Source: Phycisphaeraceae bacterium (lineage in GTDB: Bacteria > Planctomycetota > Phycisphaerae > Phycisphaerales > Phycisphaeraceae). Taken from it: a stretch of 64,000 nucleotides of DNA. Shown in pieces: positions 17,298-26,797 of the stretch. Numbering within the stretch: the first letter of the stretch is position 1; each line of letters begins with the position of its first letter. The position numbers were made by a program, and so were the translations under genes. The notes below the pieces were generated by a model. The model was not told where the DNA came from and ran no database searches. It saw nothing but the letters and a program-made list of their open reading frames with translations. The stretch lies in NCBI GenBank assembly GCA_029260715.1, contig JAJDCS010000028.1:1-64000 (forward strand), read 5' to 3'.

Positions 17298-18368
17298 ATG
17301 ACCGACGAGCACCCCCTGCTAAAGATTGAAGACCTGGCGGTGAGCTTCCCGGCGACGGACGGCAGCGACCGGCGTGTGCACGCGGTGAGCGGTGTGAGCT
17401 TGTCGGTCTACCCCCGGCAGACGCTGGCTGTGGTGGGCGAGTCGGGCTGCGGCAAGTCGGTCACGGCCTTGTCCACGCTCAAGCTCATCCCCACCCCACC
17501 GGGCCGCCACGAGCACGGGCACATTTGGTGGTCTGGTGATAGCGACGGGGGTCAGCCGACCGATTTGCTATCGCTAAGCGAAAAGCAGATACGCCGCGTG
17601 CGGGGCAACCAGATCGCCATGATCTTCCAGGAGCCCATGACGAGCCTGAACCCGGTCTACACCATCGGTGAGCAGATTCTTGAGCCGATTTTGCTGCACC
17701 AGAAAGCCCCGCGCGGCCAAGCGGTGCAGACCGCGATTGATGCGCTGACTGAGGTTGGCATCGCCGACCCGGAGGCTCGCCTGCGGGAGTATCCGCACCG
17801 GCTGTCGGGGGGCATGCGGCAGCGGGTGATGATCGCGATGGCCTTGGCTTGTCAGCCGAAGCTGCTGTTGGCTGACGAACCCACCACCGCGCTGGACGTG
17901 ACCATCCAAGCTCAAATCCTGGAACTGCTTCGCAAGCTCCAGCACGAACGGGGCATGTCGATATTGCTGATCACGCACGACCTGGGGGTGGTTGCGGAAA
18001 ACGCGGACGTGGTGGCGGTGATGTACGCGGGGCGTGTGGTGGAGTACGGCTCGGTGCGGGACGTGTTCAGCAAACCGCTTCACCCGTACACCAAGGGGTT
18101 GCTCGCCTCGATGCCCGTGTTGGGCGACAAGCGGACGCGGTTGGCCACGATCCCCGGGCAGGTGCCCAACCCCACGAATTACCCCACGGGCTGCCCGTTT
18201 CACCCGCGTTGTAGCGACCGGAAGGACGACCCCCAGTGCGCCGCGGAGCACCCGGCTTTGCTTGAGGTGCGCGAGAAGCACTGGGCGGCCTGCTGGCACG
18301 CGCCGGGTTACGACCAAGCCAAAGCCACGACGCCCGATCTGGCGTACCGCATGGCATTGCAGACTTAA
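17298..18368 (+). CDS. Oligopeptide ABC transporter ATP-binding protein OppD/DppD-like
   Basis: Cytoplasmic ATPase of 356 residues. Walker A is [10 protein letters not shown], the Q-loop is [10 protein letters not shown], the signature is LSGGMRQR, Walker B is [12 protein letters not shown] and the switch His is in LLITHDLG. The C-terminal oligopeptide-family extension contains [10 protein letters not shown] and a later WAACW, the cysteine pattern seen in OppD/DppD. The usual second ATPase (OppF) does not follow; the next gene is on the other strand and ends 6 bases away. OppD may form a homodimer or the partner may be encoded elsewhere. Confidence 0.92.
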   Translation: MTDEHPLLKIEDLAVSFPATDGSDRRVHAVSGVSLSVYPRQTLAVVGESGCGKSVTALSTLKLIPTPPGRHEHGHIWWSGDSDGGQPTDLLSLSEKQIRRVRGNQIAMIFQEPMTSLNPVYTIGEQILEPILLHQKAPRGQAVQTAIDALTEVGIADPEARLREYPHRLSGGMRQRVMIAMALACQPKLLLADEPTTALDVTIQAQILELLRKLQHERGMSILLITHDLGVVAENADVVAVMYAGRVVEYGSVRDVFSKPLHPYTKGLLASMPVLGDKRTRLATIPGQVPNPTNYPTGCPFHPRCSDRKDDPQCAAEHPALLEVREKHWAACWHAPGYDQAKATTPDLAYRMALQT

Positions 18369-18374
18369 GAGACT

Positions 18375-19508
18375 TCACGCGGCGCGGCGCTGGTCGGATT
18401 CTTGCTCTTCGGGCTTGCGGGATTGGGACGGGGCGGTTGTTGCTTGGGGCGGTGTCACCGGTATCTTCCCCAACACGCTTAACCGCTGGGCGGCTTCTTG
18501 AGAGGCGAGCTTAAAGTCATCCTCGACCATCTCGTTGACCAGCTCTTCAAACGAGTAGGTCGGCGACCACTCCAGCACGCGCCTGGCTTTGGCCGCGTCG
18601 CCGGCCAATATGGCGCCGCTGCCTGACAATCTCGGCCCGGCGTCGTCTGACACGAACTGTCGGTAATCCATGCCCAGGTATGAAAAGGCCGCGTCGGCGA
18701 AGTCGCGCACCGCAGACACGTGCCCCGTGGCGATGACGTAATCGTCGGGCTTGTCTTGCTGGAGCATGAGCCACATGGCGTGGGCGTAGTCCCTGGCGTG
18801 CCCCCAGTCGCAGCGTGTGTCGAGGTGGCTCAAGGGCATCCGGTCGGCCAGGCCGAGCTTGACCTGTGCGGCGTGGCTGGTGATCTTGCGCGTGACGTAC
18901 TGTTGCCCGCGTCGCGGTGAGGCGTGGCGGTACATGATCCCGGCCGAGGCGTGCAGGTCGTAGGTGTCACGGTAGTCGCGGGTCAGTTCAAGGCCCACGA
19001 CCTTGGAGACGGCATACGTGGACCGCGGGCTTAACGGGGTTTGCTCGGTTTGGGGCGCGTGCGTGGCGTCTTCGAATATACGTCCCGACGCGGCGAAAAA
19101 AAAGCGGCACCGCGGCGCCGTTTCCTTGATAGCCGCCAGCAGGCAGTGCGACTGTGTCGTGCTTTCTTGGAGCGTAGCCAACTCGCTATTCAATGACAGA
19201 TTCGCAAAGCTTGGGGTCGCTAGGTGGTAGCACTCGTCAGGCTTGACCTTGCCGAACCACTCGGCCAGGTCCACGTAGCTGTCCAGCGGCACCGAGTGGA
19301 CCTCGACACGGTCCAGCAGGTGCGAGATACGGCCCATGCGCCTGCCCGGCGATTCGATCGCGGACCGGCGCACGATCCCGTGCACCTCGTAGCCCTTTTC
19401 AAGCAGCAGCTCGGCTAGGTAGGACCCGTCTTGCCCAGCGAGGCCGGTGATCACCGCCCTGCGTTTGGGGCGGGCGGTCAGGCTGTTGTGTTTGAGGGGT
19501 AGGCGCAT
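18375..19508 (-). CDS. GDP-mannose 4,6-dehydratase-like short-chain dehydrogenase, altered active site
   Basis: Extended short-chain dehydrogenase clearly related to Gmd, which makes GDP-4-keto-6-deoxymannose. The NADP site reads ITGLAGQDGSYLAELLLEKGY. Gmd-specific blocks follow: SPRSTYAVSK with the Tyr-Lys pair, YRHASPRRGQQYVTRKIT, DTRCDWGHARDY and YVIATG. Where Gmd has the catalytic segment ASTSELYG (Thr and Glu of the active site), this protein has AASGRIFE, so the Glu is replaced by Arg. The Pro/Gln/Glu-rich C-terminal tail (about 45 residues) is extra. Function may therefore differ from Gmd. ATGs at 19523 and 19508 are both possible; 19508 leaves a normal-sized head. Divergent from a glycosyltransferase gene, suggesting a role in surface glycan synthesis. 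Confidence 0.82.
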   Translation of the reverse strand: MRLPLKHNSLTARPKRRAVITGLAGQDGSYLAELLLEKGYEVHGIVRRSAIESPGRRMGRISHLLDRVEVHSVPLDSYVDLAEWFGKVKPDECYHLATPSFANLSLNSELATLQESTTQSHCLLAAIKETAPRCRFFFAASGRIFEDATHAPQTEQTPLSPRSTYAVSKVVGLELTRDYRDTYDLHASAGIMYRHASPRRGQQYVTRKITSHAAQVKLGLADRMPLSHLDTRCDWGHARDYAHAMWLMLQQDKPDDYVIATGHVSAVRDFADAAFSYLGMDYRQFVSDDAGPRLSGSGAILAGDAAKARRVLEWSPTYSFEELVNEMVEDDFKLASQEAAQRLSVLGKIPVTPPQATTAPSQSRKPEEQESDQRRAA

Positions 19509-19614
19509 CTCAATCGCTAGCATCGACACAATTAAACACCCACTGTTGCCGTTCTTGGACAACGGCTAAGCTGCGTACCGATAAATAGCTATCACAGCCA
19601 CAAGGCACACGGTC

Positions 19615-20841
19615 ATGAACCACAGCCAACCAACGTCTGATAAGCCGTCCACACACGGCGGCGTCCAAGCCCAGGGCGTGCGGCTGGTGGTTTTCTCTGA
19701 TGATTGGGGTCGTCACCCGTCGAGTTGCCAGCACTTGGTCGGTAAGCTGCTGGACCGCTACCCGACGCTGTGGGTGAACACGGTGGGGATGCGCGCCCCG
19801 CGCCTGTCGTTGGAGGACGTTGGCAAAACGCTCACTAAGATCAAGCAGTGGCTGGTGCCCGCCAACCAACCCGCAACCCCCTTGCCGGCCAACCTCACTG
19901 TGATCAACCCGCGCATGTACCCCGGGTTCCGCAAGAGGTGGCAGCGTCGGCTTAATGGCAGATGGCTGACCCGCGCGGTGAACGGGGCTATGGGGCAGCG
20001 CCAACCGGGCATTAAGCGGATCGCGATCACGACCATCCCGGTCACGGCTGACCTCGTGGGGCGGTTGGATGTCGATCGGTGGGTGTATTACTGTGTGGAT
20101 GATTTCTCGGTCTGGCCGGGGCTTGACGGGTCTGTCATGGACCGGATGGAGGCTGACTTGGTGCGGGCGGCTGACCGCGTGGTGGCGGTGTCGCAAACGC
20201 TCCAAGACCGCGTGGCTAAGTTGGGGCAGCGGTCCGACTTGCTTACGCATGGGATCGACCTGTCGCACTGGGGCTTCGCGCCCGAGGCGCCACACAACGA
20301 GCAGGCAAGTCGCGGCGAGGCGCCCCTGCCCGCGTGGTGGGCGGGGCTGGAACGGCCGATCGCGCTGTTTTGGGGCGTGGTCGATCGGCGGCTGGACACG
20401 GGCTGGTGCTTGGCGCTGGCTCAGCGGTGCGGCTCGTTGGTGCTGGCGGGGCCCCAGCAATCGCCCGACCCGAAGCTGCGCACCGCGTCGGGCATCCACA
20501 TGCCCGGGCCGGTGGCGTATCAGGATTTGCCCGGGCTTGCGGCGGCGGCTGACGTGCTGGTCATGCCGTATGCCGACCTGCCCGTCACACGCGCGATTCA
20601 GCCGCTAAAGCTCAAGGAGTACCTCGCCACCGGTAAGCCTGCGATCGTGCGCAGCTTGCCAGCGACGGTGGCGTGGAGCGACGCGGCGGACGTAGTGGAA
20701 ACGATCGATCAGTTGCTCGAAGTCACAGCCGACCGCGCCGAACACGGCACACCCGCAAGCCAACAAAACGCCAGGCAACGCCTAGCGCAAGAGTCTTGGG
20801 ACGCTAAGGCTAGGCAATTTGAGCAATACCTTTTGGCTTAA
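19615..20841 (+). CDS. Glycosyltransferase, GT-B fold (family 4-like)
   Basis: A 408-residue protein with two Rossmann-like halves. The N-terminal half contains VVFSDDWGRHPSS and ends with YYCVDDFSVWPGLDG and the AADRVVAVSQTLQDRV helix typical of glycosyltransferases that act on cell-surface sugars. The C-terminal half has LFWGVVDRRLDT, LVLAGP, the donor-site segment VLVMPYADLPVTRAIQPLKLKEYLATGKP and no membrane segment. Donor and acceptor are unknown. It is divergently transcribed from the Gmd-like gene with 106 bp between the start codons, so the two may share control. Confidence 0.85.
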   Translation: MNHSQPTSDKPSTHGGVQAQGVRLVVFSDDWGRHPSSCQHLVGKLLDRYPTLWVNTVGMRAPRLSLEDVGKTLTKIKQWLVPANQPATPLPANLTVINPRMYPGFRKRWQRRLNGRWLTRAVNGAMGQRQPGIKRIAITTIPVTADLVGRLDVDRWVYYCVDDFSVWPGLDGSVMDRMEADLVRAADRVVAVSQTLQDRVAKLGQRSDLLTHGIDLSHWGFAPEAPHNEQASRGEAPLPAWWAGLERPIALFWGVVDRRLDTGWCLALAQRCGSLVLAGPQQSPDPKLRTASGIHMPGPVAYQDLPGLAAAADVLVMPYADLPVTRAIQPLKLKEYLATGKPAIVRSLPATVAWSDAADVVETIDQLLEVTADRAEHGTPASQQNARQRLAQESWDAKARQFEQYLLA

Positions 20842-21152
20842 AGGGTAGCCTTGTTTTGTCTCGTGTGTGGCTGCCGCACGGCTGCCATACCCCCCCACCG
20901 CTAGACCGCTTTTCTTTGAAAACCCCTATTTTGACTAAGTTAACACGTCATTAACCCGTCAAATTTCGACGACCCCCGCCCCGCACAAAAATTCCTATGT
21001 ACACGAACATTGGGCTACCCAAAGGAATAAAGATGTATAAGATATAGTTGGCGAAAAAGGGTGAGATATACGGCTTGGGAGGGGACGACGGCTTCCCGGG
21101 TCTATGGTTGACTGCCTGCCTGCTTTCCCGCCTCACTTAAGGACCCGTAGCG
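20842..21152. other. Spacer and leader of the large exported protein gene
   Basis: No gene is seen. A TTGGG/CCCAA palindrome at 21010-21022 precedes an AT-rich TATAAGATATAG stretch (21036-21047) that could be a -10 region. An AAGGA ribosome binding site lies 10 bases before the ATG at 21153. Near 20860-20890 a degenerate hairpin is followed by TGCCATACCC, possibly a decayed member of the tagged family. Confidence 0.45.
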
Positions 21153-24100
21153 ATGATCGATCTTGTCCGCCTGCTTGGCTACCGCTGGTTCCGCAAGCGG
21201 GCACAGGCGCGGGTGAGTTTCGGTTTATCCACTCAATTTTTTAAGACTGAGAAACACGGCTCCCGCGTGGGCCAATATGTGCTCGACCCGCTTGAGCCGC
21301 GCGTGTTGCTCAGCGCCGAGCCGATCTTGATGGCCGCTCCGTCGCACGACGACAGCGCCACCGCGTTGATCACGACGCTGCTGCCGTACACCGAATTCGA
21401 CGAATCCGACCTTGCCGACGCCCCCTTCACTTTCAGCGTCGGCGAAACGGATGAAGCCCCCGATGCCACCACCCTGGCCGGCGCGACCACGATCGACGAC
21501 CCCGATGCGCCGACGGGGACCAGCGAAGTCCCGCTTGGTGCTGACTTCCGGGATACCTCCGAGTACATGCTCGGGACTGTTTTGGTGACCGTGGTGCTGT
21601 TCGAATCCGACGGCGGCATCGACGCGAACCTGGAGGATTGGGACCAAGCCCGGATCGATAAAGTGAAGCTGGAGATCATCGAGGGGCTCAACTGGTGGGA
21701 AGACACGCTGGACCTGCAAAACTCGCTGCACGCACTGGATTTTATTGTCGATTTCACTTACGCCGACGCGCCGGTGGCGACGGGGTATGAGCCGATCACG
21801 CGGGCGCAATCGCAAGACTCGTTGTGGATCAACGACTTCCTGGACGCGGTTGATTACAACACGGGTTCATCTCACTTCACCGACCTGAACCACTGGAACC
21901 ACGACCAGCGCGTTACCTACGGCACCGACTGGGCGTACACCGTTTTTGTGGCGGATTCGCTGGCCGACGGCAACGGCAAGTTTTCCGATGACTACTTCGC
22001 CTACGCGTACCTTGGCGGGCCGTACGTCATGATGACCTACGACAATAACGGGTGGGGCAGCAGCCGTATGGGCCAGGTCTTCGCCCACGAAACAGGGCAT
22101 ATTTTCTACGCCCTGGACGAGTACCCCGGCAGCACTTCCTACAACACAACCAGCGGCTACTACAACACACAGAACCTCAACGCCTCCGACGGCCACCCCA
22201 ACCCCGGCAGCCGGGTCGACAGCATCATGGCCGAGTCGTCAAAACAAGGCCCTGCTTACAGCAACCACACGTCCTCTCCCAGTTCGCTTGAGATGATCGG
22301 CTGGCGGGATTCCGACGGCGACGGCATCTTCGACGTGCTGGACGTGCCGCTGACCCTGACCGGCTCGGGCTCGTTTGATGCCGAAGCGAACGTCTACAGC
22401 TTCTCAGGCCAAAGCTCCGTTAACACGCTGAACAATCTTAGCCCTAGCGGTACCCGGCACGACATCACGATCAACACGGTTGACCTGATCCAATACAGCA
22501 TCGACGGCGGGGAATGGATCGACGGCAACAGCTACGGGCTGCACGACACGCCCGTCGCCCAAGCCGTGCTGGTGACTGTGCCGGGGAACCATACCATCGA
22601 GTTCCGCACGATTGTCGAGCAGACCGGCTTGTCTTCGAACATCATTGTTTCAGATTCGTTCTTCATCGAGGGGGTGATACCGGGCAGCGTCACGGTGACG
22701 CCCACGTCCGGCTTGGTGACCACCGAGACGGGCGGCGGCGACACGTTCGACGTCGTGCTCGACTCGCAACCCACCGCGGACGTGACAATCGCCATCGCAT
22801 CGAGCAACACCGACGAGGGCACCGTCTCGACGGGCCTACTCACCTTCACGCCCGACGATTGGGACACGCCACAGCCCGTCACCGTCACCGGCAAGGATGA
22901 CGACATCGACGATGGCGATACCGCTTACACGATCTTCGTCCAGCCTGCTGTAAGCGTCGACCTCGCCTACGCGGGGGTCGACCCCGACGATGTATCTGTG
23001 ACCAACAGCGACGACGACACCGCCGGTGTTACCGTAACACCCACGTCCGGCGTGGTGACCACCGAAGCGGGCGGCACTGACACATTCGACGTGGTGCTCG
23101 ATTCGCAACCCACCGCTGACGTGACCATCGCCATCACATCGAGCAACACCGACGAAGGCACCGTCTCGACGGGCCTACTCACCTTCACACCCGATGACTG
23201 GGACACGCCGCAGACCGTTACCGTCACCGGCGAAAATGACGACACCGACGACGGCGATACCGCTTACACCGTCTTTGTTTTGACCACTCTAAGCGCCGAC
23301 CCCGCCTACGCGGGGGTTGACCCTGACGACGTGGCTGTGACCAACAACGACGACGACACCGCGGGTGTTACCGTAACACCCACGTCCGGCTTGGTGACCA
23401 CCGAAGCGGGCGGCACCGATACGTTCGACGTGGCGCTCGACTCAAAGCCCACCGCGGACGTGACGATCGCCATCGCATCGAGCAACACCGATGAGGGCAC
23501 AGTCTCCACAAGCCTGCTCACCTTCACGCCAGACGACTGGGACACGCCACAGACCGTCACCGTCACCGGCGAAAATGACGACACCGACGACGGCGATATT
23601 GCTTACACCGTCTTTGTTTTGCCCGCCATAAGCGCCGACGCCGCGTACGACGGGGTTGACCCCGACGACGTGGCTGTGACCAATTTAGACGATGACGAGC
23701 CCGCCCCAGCGGGGTTATCAATCAGCTTGAACGACTACACGATCATCTCATACGGCGGGCGCCGGAATGACAACGGCGTCGCGGCGGTTGAGGACGACGG
23801 CGCCACGCTACACCTGACGGGCAACACGTGGAAAAAAATCCAACTGGACTACCTTGTCACTGAGAACACGGTGATTGAGTTTGACTTCCGCGGTGAAGTT
23901 GAGGGCGAGATCCACGGCATCGGCTTTGAAGAGAACGACACGCTGACCCCCGGTCGCGTGTTCCAGGTATACGGCACCCAAGCGTGGGGCATCGAAGACT
24001 TCAACACTTACACCACGGGGCAAGGGTGGGCGCACTACACGATCCCGGTCGGTCAGTATTACACCGGCCAGATGAGCTACCTCGTTATCAGCAACGACCA

Positions 24101-25574
24101 TGACGATTCGCCCTCAAACGCGGAGTCTCTGTACACGGCTATTCTGATCTACGAAGCCCCCGCACCGCCTGGGATTACCGTGACGCCCACCTCCGGCTTG
24201 GTGACCACCGAAGCGGGCGGCTTTGACACATTCGACGTGGTGCTCGACACGCAACCCACGGCGGACGTGACGATCGCCATCGCATCGAGCAACACCGACG
24301 AGGGCACCGTCTCGACGGGCTTGCTCACATTTACACCCGACGACTGGGACGCACCACAGACCGTCACCGTCACCGGCGCTAACGACGACGTTGACGACGA
24401 CGACGCGGCGTACACCATCTTCGTGCAAACCGCTTCCAGCTCCGATGCCCAGTACGACGGGATTGACCCCGACGACGTGGCTGTGACCAACACCGACGAC
24501 GACACCGCGGGCGTCACCGTGACGCCTACATCCGGCTTGGTGACCACCGAAGCGGGCGGTTTTGACACATTCGACGTGGTGCTCGACTCGCAACCCACCG
24601 CGGACGTGACGATCGCCATCGCATCGAGCAACACCGACGAGGGCACCGCCTCGACAAGCCTACTCACCTTCACACCCGACGACTGGGACACGCCGCAGAC
24701 CGTCACCGTCACCGGCGGTGACGACGACGTTGAAGACGGCGACGCAGCTTACACCGTCTTCGTGCAAACCGCTTCCAGTTCAGACGCCAAGTACGATGGG
24801 ATTGATCCCGACGACGTGGCTGTGACCAACACCGACGACGATGCGCTGCCCCCGAACGCTGTCACGATCGACTTTACCCAATACGAAATCCGGTCGTATA
24901 CCGGCGGTGAAGACAAGTCGGGCACCGTCACCATCGAAGACGGCGGCGACACCCTGCACCTGCAAGGCAACCTGTGGAAAAAGATCGACCTAGACTACCT
25001 GATCACACCCACGACGGTCCTCGAGTTCGATTTCCGCAGCGAGGTGGAAGGCGAGATTCACGGCATCGGCTTCGACAACAACAACTCGGTAAGCATGAAC
25101 AGGGTCTTCCGGCTCAACGGGGACCAAGGCAACGCAGCCATACTCGACTACAGCGACTACACGGTCGGCGAAGGCACGAGGCACTACACCATCCCGGTCG
25201 GGCAGTTCTACACCGGCGAGATGAGGTTCCTCATCTTTATCAACGACCACGACGCTCCGCCTTCCGACGGCGATGGCCGATTCTCCAATATCGTGATTTA
25301 CGAAGACAGCGGCCAAGCGCCGGCGGCTGCAAACACCCCAAGCCACACCACCGCGGCCGTCCCGCCTAAGCAGCCCGTCAGCCTGCCGGTGGCGACACTG
25401 CCCAGCGGCATCTTCACAACCGCCCTAGGCCCGTATGCCAAGAACCACACACCCGCCAAGCGCCCGCGTGTTACCGTGGCGTCCGTGGTGCTCGGGCCTC
25501 AGCCCGACAACGACACAGCCAACCCGTGGGACCGGGTCGCCACGGGGTACCGGCTGTCGCGGTATCGGGGATAA
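21153..25574 (+). CDS. Large exported LEPR-motif protein with M64-like metallopeptidase site and Calx-beta-like repeats
   Basis: A protein of 1473 residues. The motif DPLEPRVLLSA (45-55) after a basic head is characteristic of giant planctomycete exported proteins. Residues 312-323 read HETGHIFYALDE, followed by Y, the HExxH...DEY arrangement of M64-like metallopeptidases; a bound zinc is inferred. Five copies of a 113-residue repeat start with VTVTPTSG near residues 514, 627, 740, 1008 and 1121. Each includes a PTADVTIAI strand, a LTFTPDDWD(T/A)PQ segment and ends in acidic Asp-rich loops, suggesting calcium-binding beta-sandwiches. Two copies of a different domain of about 150 residues (about 854-1003 and 1235-1387, with LEFDFR(S/G)EVEGEIHGIGF-like cores) resemble carbohydrate-binding modules. 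Codon bias matches neighbours. Likely a surface-bound or secreted degradative or adhesive protein. Confidence 0.85.
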   Translation: MIDLVRLLGYRWFRKRAQARVSFGLSTQFFKTEKHGSRVGQYVLDPLEPRVLLSAEPILMAAPSHDDSATALITTLLPYTEFDESDLADAPFTFSVGETDEAPDATTLAGATTIDDPDAPTGTSEVPLGADFRDTSEYMLGTVLVTVVLFESDGGIDANLEDWDQARIDKVKLEIIEGLNWWEDTLDLQNSLHALDFIVDFTYADAPVATGYEPITRAQSQDSLWINDFLDAVDYNTGSSHFTDLNHWNHDQRVTYGTDWAYTVFVADSLADGNGKFSDDYFAYAYLGGPYVMMTYDNNGWGSSRMGQVFAHETGHIFYALDEYPGSTSYNTTSGYYNTQNLNASDGHPNPGSRVDSIMAESSKQGPAYSNHTSSPSSLEMIGWRDSDGDGIFDVLDVPLTLTGSGSFDAEANVYSFSGQSSVNTLNNLSPSGTRHDITINTVDLIQYSIDGGEWIDGNSYGLHDTPVAQAVLVTVPGNHTIEFRTIVEQTGLSSNIIVSDSFFIEGVIPGSVTVTPTSGLVTTETGGGDTFDVVLDSQPTADVTIAIASSNTDEGTVSTGLLTFTPDDWDTPQPVTVTGKDDDIDDGDTAYTIFVQPAVSVDLAYAGVDPDDVSVTNSDDDTAGVTVTPTSGVVTTEAGGTDTFDVVLDSQPTADVTIAITSSNTDEGTVSTGLLTFTPDDWDTPQTVTVTGENDDTDDGDTAYTVFVLTTLSADPAYAGVDPDDVAVTNNDDDTAGVTVTPTSGLVTTEAGGTDTFDVALDSKPTADVTIAIASSNTDEGTVSTSLLTFTPDDWDTPQTVTVTGENDDTDDGDIAYTVFVLPAISADAAYDGVDPDDVAVTNLDDDEPAPAGLSISLNDYTIISYGGRRNDNGVAAVEDDGATLHLTGNTWKKIQLDYLVTENTVIEFDFRGEVEGEIHGIGFEENDTLTPGRVFQVYGTQAWGIEDFNTYTTGQGWAHYTIPVGQYYTGQMSYLVISNDHDDSPSNAESLYTAILIYEAPAPPGITVTPTSGLVTTEAGGFDTFDVVLDTQPTADVTIAIASSNTDEGTVSTGLLTFTPDDWDAPQTVTVTGANDDVDDDDAAYTIFVQTASSSDAQYDGIDPDDVAVTNTDDDTAGVTVTPTSGLVTTEAGGFDTFDVVLDSQPTADVTIAIASSNTDEGTASTSLLTFTPDDWDTPQTVTVTGGDDDVEDGDAAYTVFVQTASSSDAKYDGIDPDDVAVTNTDDDALPPNAVTIDFTQYEIRSYTGGEDKSGTVTIEDGGDTLHLQGNLWKKIDLDYLITPTTVLEFDFRSEVEGEIHGIGFDNNNSVSMNRVFRLNGDQGNAAILDYSDYTVGEGTRHYTIPVGQFYTGEMRFLIFINDHDAPPSDGDGRFSNIVIYEDSGQAPAAANTPSHTTAAVPPKQPVSLPVATLPSGIFTTALGPYAKNHTPAKRPRVTVASVVLGPQPDNDTANPWDRVATGYRLSRYRG
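22690..24840. repeat. Five near-identical 339-bp coding repeats
   Basis: Units beginning at about 22691, 23030, 23369, 24177 and 24516 are spaced exactly 339 bp within each cluster (three, then two). They share long identical nucleotide stretches, for example around ATCGCATCGAGCAACACCGA. Conservation at silent positions points to recent duplication or gene conversion. Confidence 0.8.
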
Positions 25575-25614
25575 AGCGGCGCCACTATTCAACACGCCGC
25601 CCTGTCGGCTGTGA

Positions 25615-26250
<636 letters not shown>

Positions 26251-26327
26251 AATAAACTCCTAAATCTTTACTTAAGACAACGTCAAACAAACCCGAATAA
26301 CAAATTCGAGCTTCCGCGTCGCGAGTG

Positions 26328-26356
26328 TTAATTCAACAATAACAAAGGCTTATATA
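26328..26356 (+). promoter_or_regulatory. Candidate sigma-70 promoter in the sodA-sigma spacer
   Basis: TTAATT (26328-26333) and TATATA (26351-26356) are separated by 17 bases. The -10 is palindromic and could also serve the minus strand (sodA). Predicted start near 26363. Confidence 0.35.
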
Positions 26357-26666
26357 TATTTCCCGTCAAGTGCGGCGATAGGCCGATAGCAACATTCAGC
26401 ATTGGGACCAGTCGTGTAAATCCTAAGAGATGGCACATGCGTGGTCAAGATTCATCACGGTTCATAAGTGACAGCGCCCTTCGCCCGGGCGGACGCACCC
26501 CCAATATAAGGGGGGCACCATTTTTTTGGCTTCATGCGAGACACGCGGATTGAAACCCGTTTAACACGGCATAACGCCGCTCTCACAGCCACGGATGACC
26601 GAACAAGTGCCCCCGCGAACGGACAAGGCTTGCAGATGTGAAAATAGGTAAACACGGAACAATTTC

Positions 26667-26679
26667 TGGAATGATTCCA
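26667..26679. promoter_or_regulatory. Palindrome upstream of the sigma factor gene
   Basis: TGGAAT-G-ATTCCA is a perfect 6-bp inverted repeat 32 bases before a TATATT box and about 120 bases before the sigma gene start. The position and symmetry suit a binding site for a dimeric regulator; no factor is known. Confidence 0.35.
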
Positions 26680-26797
26680 AAAAAAACGAACACATTAGCG
26701 TTTTTTCGTGTATATTAAGTACAGAAAGCGTACCGGATATGACGGTCCACGGGAGGGGGAAAACAAATCTGGATTGGCTGATTAACGAATTTGGGAA

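Larger units (their letters stand above)
26251..26797. other. Long spacer between sodA and the sigma factor gene
   Basis: No protein gene is supported. AT-rich sequence at 26251-26360 carries a possible plus-strand promoter (26328-26356). Two GC hairpins followed by a T7 run end at 26526, a possible small RNA. A perfect TGGAAT-G-ATTCCA palindrome lies at 26667-26679 and a TATATT -10-like box at 26711-26716 on the sigma gene side. Confidence 0.5.
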
